Source of the DNA: Desulfarculus baarsii DSM 2075
GTDB taxonomy: Bacteria > Desulfobacterota > Desulfarculia > Desulfarculales > Desulfarculaceae
NCBI RefSeq assembly: GCF_000143965.1
Contig: NC_014365.1
Span: forward strand, 2,011,501-2,075,500
DNA: 64,000 nucleotides
Reading direction: 5' to 3'
Shown: in pieces, positions 47,517-56,968 of the stretch
Numbering within the stretch: position 1 is the stretch's first letter
Layout of the letters: each line of letters starts with the position of its first letter
Position numbers and translations under genes: made by a program
The notes under the pieces: model-generated
The model's database searches: none
The model's input: the letters and a program-made list of their open reading frames with translations, nothing else
Told to the model about the DNA's origin: nothing

Positions 47517-49671
47517 TGTCCGTTCCCAACAGCGCCTTGATCCGCCGCCCCAGCAGGCTGTGACGCATGATCGGCTGGGCGTGCTCCACCGCCCGACGCA
47601 GCGCCGTGGCCGAACCAACCACCACCACCAGTTTTTTGCCCCTGGTCACCGCCGTGTACAGCAGCGGCCTGTTCAGCAGCACGAAATGCTCGTTGCCCAG
47701 GGCCAACACCACCGCCGGATATTCGCTGCCCTGGGATTTATGCACCGTCACCGCGTAGGCCAGGTTCAACTCGGCCGCTTCGGCCAGGCTGTAAGTCACA
47801 ACCCGTCCGTCGATGGACACCGCCAGTCCTTCGTCGTCGGCTCGCAGCACCTGACCCATGTCGCCGTTGAAAACCTCCAACTCGTAGTTGTTGCGCGACT
47901 GCATCACCTTGTCGCCCACGCCCGGCCCCGGCCCCTGGCCGGCAGGGTTGAGGGCCTGACGCAGCAGGCGGTTGAGGTTGTGGCAGCCCATGGCCCCCTT
48001 GTGCATGGGGGCCAAGGTCTGGATGTCGTCAATGGGGTCGAAACCATACTTGTTGGGCAGGCGCTTGGCCACCAGGTCGCGGACGAGTTCGGCCGCCCGT
48101 TCGGGGTCGGGCTCTTCCAAGAAATAGAAATCAGCCTCCTGGCCTGGCGCGGGCAAAGTGGGCATCCGACCGCCCAGGATGCGGTGGGCGTTTTCGACGA
48201 TCAGGCTGGCCCGGCCCTGGCGGAATATTTCCGTCAGCCGCCCTACCCTGGCCGCGCCGCTGTCGATGATCTGCCGAAAAAACAGCCCCGGCCCCACCGG
48301 CGGCAGTTGGTCGGCGTCGCCCACCAGGACCAAACAGGCCCCGTCGGCCGTGGCCGCCAGCAGATGGGCTCCCAGCCAGATGTCGATCATGCTGGCCTCG
48401 TCGACGATGATCAACTGGCCTTCCAATGGCCGATCGGCCCCGCGCAAAAAGCTGTTTTCCTTGGGGCTGAACTCCAAGAGCCGGTGCAGGGTCTGGGCCG
48501 GGCGACCGCTGGCCTCGGCCAGGCGTCGGGCCGCTCGCCCGGTGGGCGCGGCCAGGGCCACGTTTTGGCCCATGCGCTGGGCGATGTTGATCAGCGCCCG
48601 CACCAGGGTGGTCTTGCCCGTGCCCGGCCCGCCGGTCAGCACGGCCAGAGGCGCGGCCAACAGCGCCCGCAGGGCCTCGGCCTGGCCCGTCGACGGCTCG
48701 AAATGCAGGCTACGCCCGGCCCACTCCACGGCCTTGGCCACCCGCTCGGGCGCAAGCAGCCCCCGCCCCCGGCTCAGCCGGGCCACGCTTTGGGCCGCGC
48801 TTTGCTCCAAGGCCAACATGCCGGCCAGATAGACCGCCCGTGGGCCAAAGGCTTCCTCGACGACGATGCGGCGCTCTTGATGCAGTCGGGCGAAGGCCGG
48901 GCCCAGGGCGGCCTGGGGCAGGCCCAACAGGCCGGCGGCCTGGGGCATGAGTTCGTCGTATGGCAAAAAAACGTGGCCTTCGTCCCCGGCCTGGCGCAGG
49001 CTGTAGAGCAGCCCGGCGGCCACCCGCGAGGGGTGGTCGGCGGCCATGCCCAGGCGGCGGGCGATCTGGTCGGCGGTGGCGAAACCAATGCCCCGCACCT
49101 CGGCGGCCAGGCGATGGGGTTCGTTTTGCGCCACGGCCAGGGTCTGGTCGCCAAAGCGACGATGGATGCGCATCACCGTGCCCGGCCCCACGCCGTGGCC
49201 CTGCAAGAGGATCATGGCCTCGCGCAGCATGCCTTGGCTGATCACGGCCTGGGCGATGCTGGCGGCGCGCTTGGCCCCGACGCCCGGCACGGCGGTCAGG
49301 CTGCGCGGGTCGTTGACGATCTTTTCGATGGCGCCCTCGCCCAGCACATCGACGATGCGCCCGGCCATCACCGGCCCCACGCCCTTGACCAGGCCCGAGG
49401 CCAGATAGCGCCGCACGCCCTCGGCGTCGCCGGGCTGGGCCAAGTGACACGACTCCACCTCCAATTGCTGGCCGAACTTGGCGTGCAGCACCAGCCGTCC
49501 GCTGGCCTCCACTTCCTGGCCCTCGGCCACGCCGGGCATCTTGCCCACCAGCGTCATCAGCCCCGGCTGGCCGGCCACGGCCACCTTGGCCACGGTGTAG
49601 GCGTTTTCCGGGTTGTGGAAGGTGATGCGCTCCACCCGGCCGCGCATGGTCGTGTTTGTTTGCTCGCTCAC
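47509..49671 (-). CDS. recD2: RecD2 helicase (chromosomal)
   Basis: 720 aa from the GTG at 49671, which overlaps the addA stop (GTGA). N-terminal OB/pre-helicase region beginning RGRVERITFHNPENAYTVAKV, HhH repeats (VKGVGPVMAGRIVDVLGEGAIEKI), Walker A TGGPGTGKTTLVRA (about 345), Walker B LIIVDEASMIDIWLG, GDADQLPPVGPG, and AVTVHKSQGSEYP near the end. Without RecBC partners of the classical kind, RecD2 acts alone as a 5'-3' helicase. It shares its full domain order with the prophage gene 29317-31545. Confidence 0.93.
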   Translation of the reverse strand: MSEQTNTTMRGRVERITFHNPENAYTVAKVAVAGQPGLMTLVGKMPGVAEGQEVEASGRLVLHAKFGQQLEVESCHLAQPGDAEGVRRYLASGLVKGVGPVMAGRIVDVLGEGAIEKIVNDPRSLTAVPGVGAKRAASIAQAVISQGMLREAMILLQGHGVGPGTVMRIHRRFGDQTLAVAQNEPHRLAAEVRGIGFATADQIARRLGMAADHPSRVAAGLLYSLRQAGDEGHVFLPYDELMPQAAGLLGLPQAALGPAFARLHQERRIVVEEAFGPRAVYLAGMLALEQSAAQSVARLSRGRGLLAPERVAKAVEWAGRSLHFEPSTGQAEALRALLAAPLAVLTGGPGTGKTTLVRALINIAQRMGQNVALAAPTGRAARRLAEASGRPAQTLHRLLEFSPKENSFLRGADRPLEGQLIIVDEASMIDIWLGAHLLAATADGACLVLVGDADQLPPVGPGLFFRQIIDSGAARVGRLTEIFRQGRASLIVENAHRILGGRMPTLPAPGQEADFYFLEEPDPERAAELVRDLVAKRLPNKYGFDPIDDIQTLAPMHKGAMGCHNLNRLLRQALNPAGQGPGPGVGDKVMQSRNNYELEVFNGDMGQVLRADDEGLAVSIDGRVVTYSLAEAAELNLAYAVTVHKSQGSEYPAVVLALGNEHFVLLNRPLLYTAVTRGKKLVVVVGSATALRRAVEHAQPIMRHSLLGRRIKALLGTDND

Positions 49672-52600
49672 GGCGCGCCGCTCCCGGCGCAGACGGGCCC
49701 CAAGGGGCAGCCGTCGGCCACGCAACCAGCCGCCGGAGCGACCTGGGCCAGCTCCCGCGCGGCCAAGGCGTCGGCCATGGGCCCGGCCGCCTGTCTCAGA
49801 TCCTCCAAGGCCTGGTCCAGTTGGGCGGCCGTGAATTCCAGGTAATGCAACGCGGCCCGTTCGGGGCCAAGGTGGGCCAGCACCGCTCGCGGTGGGGCCA
49901 TGGCCTGATCCTTGCCGCCGCTCCACAGGGCGGCGGCGTAGATGAGCATCTGTCCATGATATTTGGCCGGGTCCAGCCTTCGGCCCACTTTATAGTCGAC
50001 GATCAGCCAGCGGCCGTCCTCCATGGGGGCCAGCAGGTCGAATTCGCCGCGCAGCTCCAGGCCCGGTCCGCCGCCTTGCCCAGGCAGGCACAACAGAAAT
50101 GGCTGTTCGCGAAACACCGTGCAGGGTGGCAGTTGGGCCAGCGCGGCGGCCAGGTCGGTCTGAAAAAAATGCCCGGCCATCAGGCTGGCCTGGGTCAGCA
50201 ATCCGCCGTCGGCCTTGCCGGCCGCCAGAAGGCTTTCGGTTAGCAGCTCAAGGCCCGCCGCGCCGGCGGCCAAATCCACTTGCTGCAAAAGCATGTGGGC
50301 CAGGCTGCCCAGGCGCGCGGCCTGGGCCGGGTCGTCGCCGCCCGTCCCGCCCATTCCCGGCAAAAGCGCCGTGTCCAGGCCCAGGCGCTGGGTCAGGAAA
50401 AAGCGTCGCGGGCAGGCCCAGAAATCCTCCACCGCGCTGACCGAGGCCCGCACGGCCGCTGGCCCGAGCGCCGGCCGTATCAGGCAACGTTGGGCGAGCA
50501 TGCGGCCCTCTTCGGCCAACGGCCCCGCCTCGGCGGGCAAATAGTCGGGCCAAGCCGCGGCCGGGCCCAGGGCCGGGGCGTCGGCAACGGCGTCGCCAAC
50601 GACGCCCAGATCCACGTGACTGGCCAACTCATCGCCGGCGATGAAGGCGTCGGCCCATTTCTGCCAGGGCCCCGGGCGCTTGCCGGCGCTCATGCACAAC
50701 ACCAGCCGCTCTTGGGCGCGGGTGCAGGCCACGTAAAAGAGCCTGGCCGATTCGGCCTCCTCGATGGCCGTGGCGCGCTGGCTCAGGCGCTGATGGATGG
50801 CCGTTTCCAGGCGTTGGCCGCTGGCGAAGTCGATGGGCCGCGGGCTGATCACGCCGTTTTGATCCGGCCCGACCAGGGCCCGTGGCCCGCCGCCGGCCTG
50901 GCCCGCCAGATCGGCCAGCACGACTACCGGGAATTGCAGGCCCTTGGCCTGGTGTATCGTCATGATGCGCACGATTTGGCCGTCGTCGCCGGCCAGCGGG
51001 GCCTGGGCGTCGCCGGGGTCTTGGGCCAGCATGGCCATCAAACGCCGCAGGCAGGCCTCCACGCCGTCGTCGTATTCACGAGCCGTTTCGATCAACTTGC
51101 GCAGGTTGGCCGCCTTTTGCTCGCCGGAAGGCAGGCCGGCCAGCACTTGCATGTAGTCGCCGGCCTCGATAACCGCCGTAATCAGCTCGGCCGGGGTCAT
51201 GCGTCGGGCGCGCGGCCCCAGGTCGGCCAGCAGCCGGCGGGCCATGGACAGGCGCTCGTGTTGCTCGGTCGGCAGCCAATCGGGCAGCGCGCGGCCCTGG
51301 GCCAGGGCCTGGGACGGTTTGAGTTGCGGGCCGTGGTGGGCCATGGCCAAGAGGCTCTCGTCGCTGAGGCCCACCAGCGGCGAGCGCAGAAGCGCCGTTA
51401 CGGCCAGGTCGTCATCGGGCCAGAGCAAGGCCCGCATGGCCATGACCACGTCGGCCACTTCCTGGCAACCGAAAAAGCCTTTGCCTTTGACGGTGCAAAA
51501 GTCCAGATCCTGGCGGCGCAGGGCCTCCTCATAGACTCGAACCGCTGTCAGCTTGCGCAGCAAAATGGCGATCTGGCCCGGCCGAACCTGGCCGCCGGCG
51601 ACGAGCCCGGCCAAGTGGGCGGCCAAGGCCGTGGCCTCCCTGGCTCGGCGTTGCTCGGCGTTTTGATCGTCGCCGCCGCAATGCAAAAGCTCCAGGGCCG
51701 GGCCGCCGGAAAAATCGCCCGCCGCCCTGCCCGGCCGCTGGCGATCGTCGTCGCGGAAATCCACGTAGGCATGGGGCGCGTGCTGGCGGTTTTTGCCCTG
51801 GGCAAACACCTGATCGAACAAGCGATTGAAAAACTCGACCAGGCGCGGGTCGGAGCGAAAATTGCGGCGTAGCGCGGCCAACACGCCCGGCCCTCCGCCC
51901 TCGAAATCGGCCATGGTCTGGTTGTAGAGGCTCACGTCAGCGCCGCGAAAGGCGTAAATCGACTGCTTGCGGTCGCCAACGATCAACAGCAGCGGAGCAT
52001 CGGGGCCGGGGTCGTCGCTCCCCAGGCCACAGAGCAGGCCCACCAGCGCGCCCTGCACGGGGTTGACGTCCTGAAATTCATCGACCATCAGCGCCCGGAA
52101 GCGCCCGCGCAGCGCCGGCAGCAGCTCGGGCCGTTGGCGCAATAAGCGCAGCGCCCCCAGCAACAGATCGTCGAACGACAGCGCGGCCAGGCGGGCGCAC
52201 TCGGTGGCCACGGCCTGGCTCAGGCGCTCCTGCAGGACGAACAGGTCATCGGCCAGGCCGCCGGCCAGCGGGGCCATGGCCGCCTGGGCAATTTTTGTGG
52301 CCTCATTCTTGAGGATGGCCCTGGCGTTGACAATCCGCTCGTCTTTACCGCGATCGCCGCCCAGCATTTTGTGGGCCAGCATGGCCGTGGCAAGATCTGG
52401 CTCGGATTGGGCAAGCTTGGGCCGTAGCTCTGGCCATTGCTCAAGAAAAGCCGTCAAATCATTGAAATACTGTGGTGGTTTGGCCTTGTTCTTGGGGGCT
52501 ACGGCCGCCAGGGCGGTGGCCAGATCACGGGCGGCCTGGTCCATCGAGGCCAAGGCTTTTGGGCCGGCGTCGATCAACTCGGCGTGGGCCTGGGCCGTGG

Positions 52601-53147
52601 CCCGACGGGCTTGGGCCGTTTCCAGGCCCATGGTGGCCAAGGCCTGGTGCAGGGCGCGCAGCTTGGCCTCGATGTCGTCCATGCCGTGATGCATCAGCAG
52701 GCGGCCCAGGGCCGGGTCGTCGTGATCCATGGCTTGGCGCAGCACCTCGGCCACGGCTTCGCTCAGCATTTCATCAAAGGCCTGGCCGTCGAGGATGGCG
52801 AAATCCGGGTCCAGGCCCAACAACGAGCCGTATTCGCGCAGCAGCGCCGCGCAAAAACCGTGGATGGTGCTGATCGGCGACCACTCCAGTTGATTGATGA
52901 TCTCCGCCCAGCGGCCGCCCTCCTTGGCGGCCAGGGCAGCCACGCGGTCCATGACCCGGCCGCGCATCTCGGCGGCGGCCTTTTCGGTGAAGGTGATGGC
53001 CACGATCTGGCGCGGGGCCAGGGGTGGCCGCTGGTCGTTGCCGGCCAGCAGGCCCACGTAGGCCTTCACCAGGCAGCTGGTTTTGCCCGCGCCGGCCCCG
53101 GCGGTGACGCAGTAGTTTCGTTCCAGCCTGATGATGGATTCGCGCAT
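49668..53147 (-). CDS. addA: AddA-like UvrD-family helicase-nuclease
   Basis: 1159 aa from the ATG at 53147, 2 nt after the addB stop. Q-motif region and Walker A VTAGAGAGKTSCLV (about 15), AITFTEKAAAEMRGRV, MVDEFQDVNPVQ, and IMTIHQAKGLQFPVVVLADL are SF1A motifs. The C-terminal RecB-type nuclease shows RGEFDLLAPMEDGRWLIVDYKVG and QMLIYAAAL. Together with AddB it forms a double-strand-break end-processing enzyme. Length and two-part layout match AddA. Confidence 0.92.
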   Translation of the reverse strand: MRESIIRLERNYCVTAGAGAGKTSCLVKAYVGLLAGNDQRPPLAPRQIVAITFTEKAAAEMRGRVMDRVAALAAKEGGRWAEIINQLEWSPISTIHGFCAALLREYGSLLGLDPDFAILDGQAFDEMLSEAVAEVLRQAMDHDDPALGRLLMHHGMDDIEAKLRALHQALATMGLETAQARRATAQAHAELIDAGPKALASMDQAARDLATALAAVAPKNKAKPPQYFNDLTAFLEQWPELRPKLAQSEPDLATAMLAHKMLGGDRGKDERIVNARAILKNEATKIAQAAMAPLAGGLADDLFVLQERLSQAVATECARLAALSFDDLLLGALRLLRQRPELLPALRGRFRALMVDEFQDVNPVQGALVGLLCGLGSDDPGPDAPLLLIVGDRKQSIYAFRGADVSLYNQTMADFEGGGPGVLAALRRNFRSDPRLVEFFNRLFDQVFAQGKNRQHAPHAYVDFRDDDRQRPGRAAGDFSGGPALELLHCGGDDQNAEQRRAREATALAAHLAGLVAGGQVRPGQIAILLRKLTAVRVYEEALRRQDLDFCTVKGKGFFGCQEVADVVMAMRALLWPDDDLAVTALLRSPLVGLSDESLLAMAHHGPQLKPSQALAQGRALPDWLPTEQHERLSMARRLLADLGPRARRMTPAELITAVIEAGDYMQVLAGLPSGEQKAANLRKLIETAREYDDGVEACLRRLMAMLAQDPGDAQAPLAGDDGQIVRIMTIHQAKGLQFPVVVLADLAGQAGGGPRALVGPDQNGVISPRPIDFASGQRLETAIHQRLSQRATAIEEAESARLFYVACTRAQERLVLCMSAGKRPGPWQKWADAFIAGDELASHVDLGVVGDAVADAPALGPAAAWPDYLPAEAGPLAEEGRMLAQRCLIRPALGPAAVRASVSAVEDFWACPRRFFLTQRLGLDTALLPGMGGTGGDDPAQAARLGSLAHMLLQQVDLAAGAAGLELLTESLLAAGKADGGLLTQASLMAGHFFQTDLAAALAQLPPCTVFREQPFLLCLPGQGGGPGLELRGEFDLLAPMEDGRWLIVDYKVGRRLDPAKYHGQMLIYAAALWSGGKDQAMAPPRAVLAHLGPERAALHYLEFTAAQLDQALEDLRQAAGPMADALAARELAQVAPAAGCVADGCPLGPVCAGSGAP

Positions 53148-53149
53148 GC

Positions 53150-56100
53150 CTATGCTCCGTCGCCCTGCTCGGCTGTCGGGCTGGCCTTGGCCCGGCAGAT
53201 GGTCCCGAAGTCGCAATGCTCGCAAGCCGCCTTGGCCGGGCTGGCCGACAGCTGGCCGGCGCTGACGCGGGCCCAGAGCGCGGCCACGGCGTTATAGAGG
53301 TTTGCGCCGCCATTTTGGGCAATCCTGGCGCGTTCGTCACGGTTTTCGGCGAAAAAGTCGCTGGGAAGTTCTTCTCGTGCCTGAATTATGCCCTTTTCGG
53401 GGTTTTTGGTGCAGACGATCTGCCCCAGGGCCACCTCGGCCGGCCGTTGCTTGGCCGCGGCGGCCATATATAGCGGCAGTTGAAAGGCGCTGACAAACCA
53501 ATGCTCTTGCTTGGCTTGGGGCTTGTAGAGGTCGGGGTTGGCGGCGTGTTTGTAGTCGACAACGCGCAGGGCCTGGCGGCCGTCTTCCTGGCCCGCGTCC
53601 AGGCGGTCGAGCACGCCGCCCAGCACCAGGGCCGGGCCATCACCAACATCGAGGCTCAGGCCCCAGTCGTCGATGCGCTCTTCCACGGCCACCGGCCGCC
53701 AGCCGCCTTCCAGCGCCGACCACATTCGCTCCAGCGTGGCCGCCAGCAGCTCGCAAACGGCCCGCTTGCGCCAGCTTCGGGCAAACCCGTGGCTGGCCTG
53801 GTTTTTCCCGGCCTCGGCCCAGGCCCGCTCCAGACAATCTTCCAGGCGGGCGCGTCGGGCCTCGCGGTCCCAGCGCGGATCAAAGGCCTCGGGCGCGAAA
53901 AAGCGGGCCAAGGCGGTGTGGACCATCTGGCCTTCGTCGCGGCCGGCCAGGGCCAAGCCAGGCTCTTCGAGCGCGTCGACGCCCAGCAATCGCCCGAAAA
54001 ACCAGGCCATGGGACAAGCAGCCATGGCTTCGAGCTGGGTCGGGGCCAGCGTGCGCCATGCCGGCTGGGCCAAAACCTCGGCCAGCAGGGCCTGGGCCTG
54101 GGGCGAATGCAACCGGCCACCATATTCATCGGCCAATTCTTGCCTTCGTCCGCCGGGCAGTAGGTCCAGCCACAGCCGGCGGCGTTCGATCGCCGCCAGA
54201 TCGGCCAAGCGCCGCCAGCGCCGGGCCAAGCCGGCGTCGAGGCCCAGCCAGTGATGCAGCGCCGCCTGGGCCAGATCGGCCCGGCCTCGTCGGCGCAGCA
54301 AACCATGGCTCAGGCCGCCCAGTAGGCCTTGGGCGTCCACGGCCGTGGCCAAGCCCGGCGCCTGGCCATAAACGCCGCCCCTGGGTTCGGGCAAACGGCG
54401 TTGCAGCAGCCTGGCCGCCTCGCGCAGAAAAAACGCCGGCTCTTGCGAGGCGCCCTGGCCGTCTGCGGCGGCGCAAGAGAGCACCGCCCCGCGTTCGACG
54501 CCGGCCAACAACCAGCACAGACGCAGCATCTGTCCGGCGTATTCCTCGTCGTCGGTGCGCCAGACGGGCAGCCCCGCCTTCTGGCCCAGGGCCAGGCGTT
54601 CCTGGCTGGAGAGCATGTTGGGCGCTTGCGGCTTTTGAGGAAACTGGCCCAAATCCAGCCCGCCGGCCAAAACGTATTCCAGGCGCAGGCCCATGGCCTG
54701 ATCCAGGCGCAGCAGCCGCACCCCACCCCGCTGGCCGCCAGGGCCGGGCGCGCTTTGCAGGCGCAAGGCCTGCCGCAGAAGCGACAGCAGCCGTCCCGGC
54801 GACATGGCCCGCCCTTGCCTGACCGATTCGGCCGCCCGGCCCAGTTGGGCCAAGGCGTCTTCCAAGGCGGCCAGGGCGGCCAGATCGCGGGCGATAAACT
54901 CGGGCCGGCTCGGCTCGGCCAACACCACCGCGCCCAGGTTCAGCTCGGCCAGCAGGGCCAGGGCCGCGCCGACGAAATCCGGCAGTCCTTGGCGTCTGGC
55001 CAGCGGTCGCATGCGCTCCATCAGCCAGGCGCAGGCCTTGGCCAGGGCCACGCCCTCCTCGCCGGCCAGGCGGGTCTGGGGCGGCGTCTGGCGGGCGTCG
55101 ATATAGCCCGCCGCGGCCAGCAGGCTTTCGGCCCGTGGCGCTCGTTCCAGGCCGGCCAAGCGGGCCAGGGCCGGGCCCATGTAGGGTGAATGCCACACGG
55201 CCGACAGGGCATGGCGTTCGTAGTCCAGGCCAGGCAGTTCCAACAGGCCCAGCACGGCCAAAACCAACGGAGAGGCGGCCAGAGGGCGCTCGGACCGATA
55301 ATCAAGCGGCAGTTCCAGGCGCTTGGCCACATCCACGGCCATCTGGCCATAGATGTCAAGCTCGGGGAAAACCACGGCGATGCGCCGGGGGTCCACGCCG
55401 CCGGCGGTCAGTTCGGCCGCCCGGCAAAGCAGCGCCTCCACCTCGCCGTAGCGGCCGGCCGCCCGCCACAGCTCCAAGGCCGCTCCGGGGTCGCCAGGGC
55501 TTTCCGCACCGCCCAACATGGCCATGGCCAAGCCGGCCAGCGGTCCGTGCCCCGTGCTCATATCCCGCCAGTGAACAAGCAGATTGCCGCCGCCGCGCTC
55601 CAGATAGCCGGCCGTGTGCTCCAGCAACGCGGCCATGGGCCCTCGCGCGCCCAGGCCCGGCGTCAGGCAGAACTCCACCGTCACCGGCGCGCAAGTGGAC
55701 AACCCGCCCAACAGGCGCATATCCAGCGTGCGCAGCCACAACACATCGTGGACCACCACGCCGGCGCATTCATGCAACAAACGCGGCGCTCGGCCATTGT
55801 TCATGGCCTGGATCAACGCCGTCAGCCCGTCGGCCTGATCGGCCAAACCCACCTCGGCCAAGGCCAGATTGTAGCGCTCCAACAGGCCGGCCAGGCCTTC
55901 GTGGTTCAAGGCCCGCAGATCGGCCGGCCCCAACCCGGCGGCCTTGATCTCCACCAACAGCCGCCACAACCGCCGAGGCAAGCGCCAGCCGGCCCGCAGG
56001 CCGCTGAAAGCCTCGGCGTGGTCTGGGTGATCGGCCAACAAGCGTTGGGTCAAAAGCGCGCCGGCCAAGTCGCTGATCTGCCCCGGCGCGTCGGCCTGGT

Positions 56101-56248
56101 CCAACGATTGCAGCAGGGCCGGCAAAAAATTGTCGAGGGTAAAGGCTGGTTCGGCCAGCAAAAAGCCGCCCGGGGCCAGGCGGGCCTGCTCGGCTTGGGC
56201 CTGGGCCAAGGCCTGGCGTCCGGGCCAGATGTGCAGCAAATGGTTCAA
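53150..56248 (-). CDS. addB: AddB-like helicase/nuclease subunit
   Basis: 1032 aa from a TTG at 56248 with GGAGG 4 nt upstream. The long, divergent N-terminal part has a helicase-like body. The C-terminal nuclease has LGGVLDRLDAG, ALRVVDYKHAANPD (D...DYK) and FQLPLYMAAA. Cysteines in AACPMAWFFGR and CEHCDFGTIC form the four-Cys iron-sulfur pattern of AddB. The P-loop of the N-terminus is degenerate. It is the first gene of the repair unit and divergent from the 56363 gene. Start codon is less certain than the rest. Confidence 0.87.
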   Translation of the reverse strand: MNHLLHIWPGRQALAQAQAEQARLAPGGFLLAEPAFTLDNFLPALLQSLDQADAPGQISDLAGALLTQRLLADHPDHAEAFSGLRAGWRLPRRLWRLLVEIKAAGLGPADLRALNHEGLAGLLERYNLALAEVGLADQADGLTALIQAMNNGRAPRLLHECAGVVVHDVLWLRTLDMRLLGGLSTCAPVTVEFCLTPGLGARGPMAALLEHTAGYLERGGGNLLVHWRDMSTGHGPLAGLAMAMLGGAESPGDPGAALELWRAAGRYGEVEALLCRAAELTAGGVDPRRIAVVFPELDIYGQMAVDVAKRLELPLDYRSERPLAASPLVLAVLGLLELPGLDYERHALSAVWHSPYMGPALARLAGLERAPRAESLLAAAGYIDARQTPPQTRLAGEEGVALAKACAWLMERMRPLARRQGLPDFVGAALALLAELNLGAVVLAEPSRPEFIARDLAALAALEDALAQLGRAAESVRQGRAMSPGRLLSLLRQALRLQSAPGPGGQRGGVRLLRLDQAMGLRLEYVLAGGLDLGQFPQKPQAPNMLSSQERLALGQKAGLPVWRTDDEEYAGQMLRLCWLLAGVERGAVLSCAAADGQGASQEPAFFLREAARLLQRRLPEPRGGVYGQAPGLATAVDAQGLLGGLSHGLLRRRGRADLAQAALHHWLGLDAGLARRWRRLADLAAIERRRLWLDLLPGGRRQELADEYGGRLHSPQAQALLAEVLAQPAWRTLAPTQLEAMAACPMAWFFGRLLGVDALEEPGLALAGRDEGQMVHTALARFFAPEAFDPRWDREARRARLEDCLERAWAEAGKNQASHGFARSWRKRAVCELLAATLERMWSALEGGWRPVAVEERIDDWGLSLDVGDGPALVLGGVLDRLDAGQEDGRQALRVVDYKHAANPDLYKPQAKQEHWFVSAFQLPLYMAAAAKQRPAEVALGQIVCTKNPEKGIIQAREELPSDFFAENRDERARIAQNGGANLYNAVAALWARVSAGQLSASPAKAACEHCDFGTICRAKASPTAEQGDGA

Positions 56249-56362
56249 CGGACCTCCGCGCCCGATTTCAGCGATCACCGACGGCGAGTCTTGCTTTGCC
56301 GGCCTCAGGGTTATCTGATACCATGCCTCAAACGTGGAGTAAAACCCTTTGCGGGAGGCCCC

Positions 56363-56965
56363 GTGTCCGATCTGATCAACTTTCCCGGTGAACCAAGGGC
56401 CGTCGCGGCCGATAACGTCATCGCCGACAAGCCAATGCGCCTGCGCTGGGGCGATTGGCGCACGCACAAGGTGTTGCAGGCGCACGTGGGCGCGGCGGCG
56501 GCTTACGAGGATCAGCGGCGGGAGTTTCTGAGCCGGGGGCAGAGCCCGGCCGCCCAGATGCCGCCGGGCTTCGAGCTGGACGGCGGCGAAAAGGACACGG
56601 CGCTGGCTCTGCTGCGTTTTCGTGGCGACGAAGGCAAGCAGCGCCGCCTGATGCTCTTGGCCGTGCTGACCGAGGCCCTGATCAGCGTGCCCTGCGCCAT
56701 CTTGCGCACCGACCTGATCCGGCGGGTGTATCAACAGGTCGGCGAGCTTTCGCGCGAGTTGGGCCACCGCTGGAGCGGCGACTGTCAGCGGCTTTTGCCG
56801 CCGCTCAACGAAGACGCCCACGAGCCGGATTTCTTGGCCAAAGCCCTGATCAACATCGACAATCTGCGGGAATTTTTCGACACCGCCACCCGCATAGCCG
56901 ACGAACGCTACCAGAAAATGGCCAAAAGCTACGTCTTTTACTACCCGCGCGGTTTCTCGGCCTGA
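56363..56965 (+). CDS. Conserved protein of unknown function
   Basis: 200 aa from the GTG at 56363 (GGGAGG upstream). SDLINFPGEPRAVAADNVIADKPMRLRWGDWRTHKVLQ, then acidic loop and a mostly helical domain (LMLLAVLTEALISVPCAILRTDLIRRVYQQVGELSREL), ending KSYVFYYPRGFSA. No enzyme motif recognised. It is alone on the + strand between two minus-strand units, with 3 nt to the convergent amidohydrolase stop. Confidence 0.65.
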   Translation: MSDLINFPGEPRAVAADNVIADKPMRLRWGDWRTHKVLQAHVGAAAAYEDQRREFLSRGQSPAAQMPPGFELDGGEKDTALALLRFRGDEGKQRRLMLLAVLTEALISVPCAILRTDLIRRVYQQVGELSRELGHRWSGDCQRLLPPLNEDAHEPDFLAKALINIDNLREFFDTATRIADERYQKMAKSYVFYYPRGFSA

Positions 56966-56968
56966 GTT

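Noticed and set aside
47560-49845. Long + strand frame opposite recD2
   Set aside because: Rich in His, Gln and Gly with no domains; antisense shadow of the helicase.
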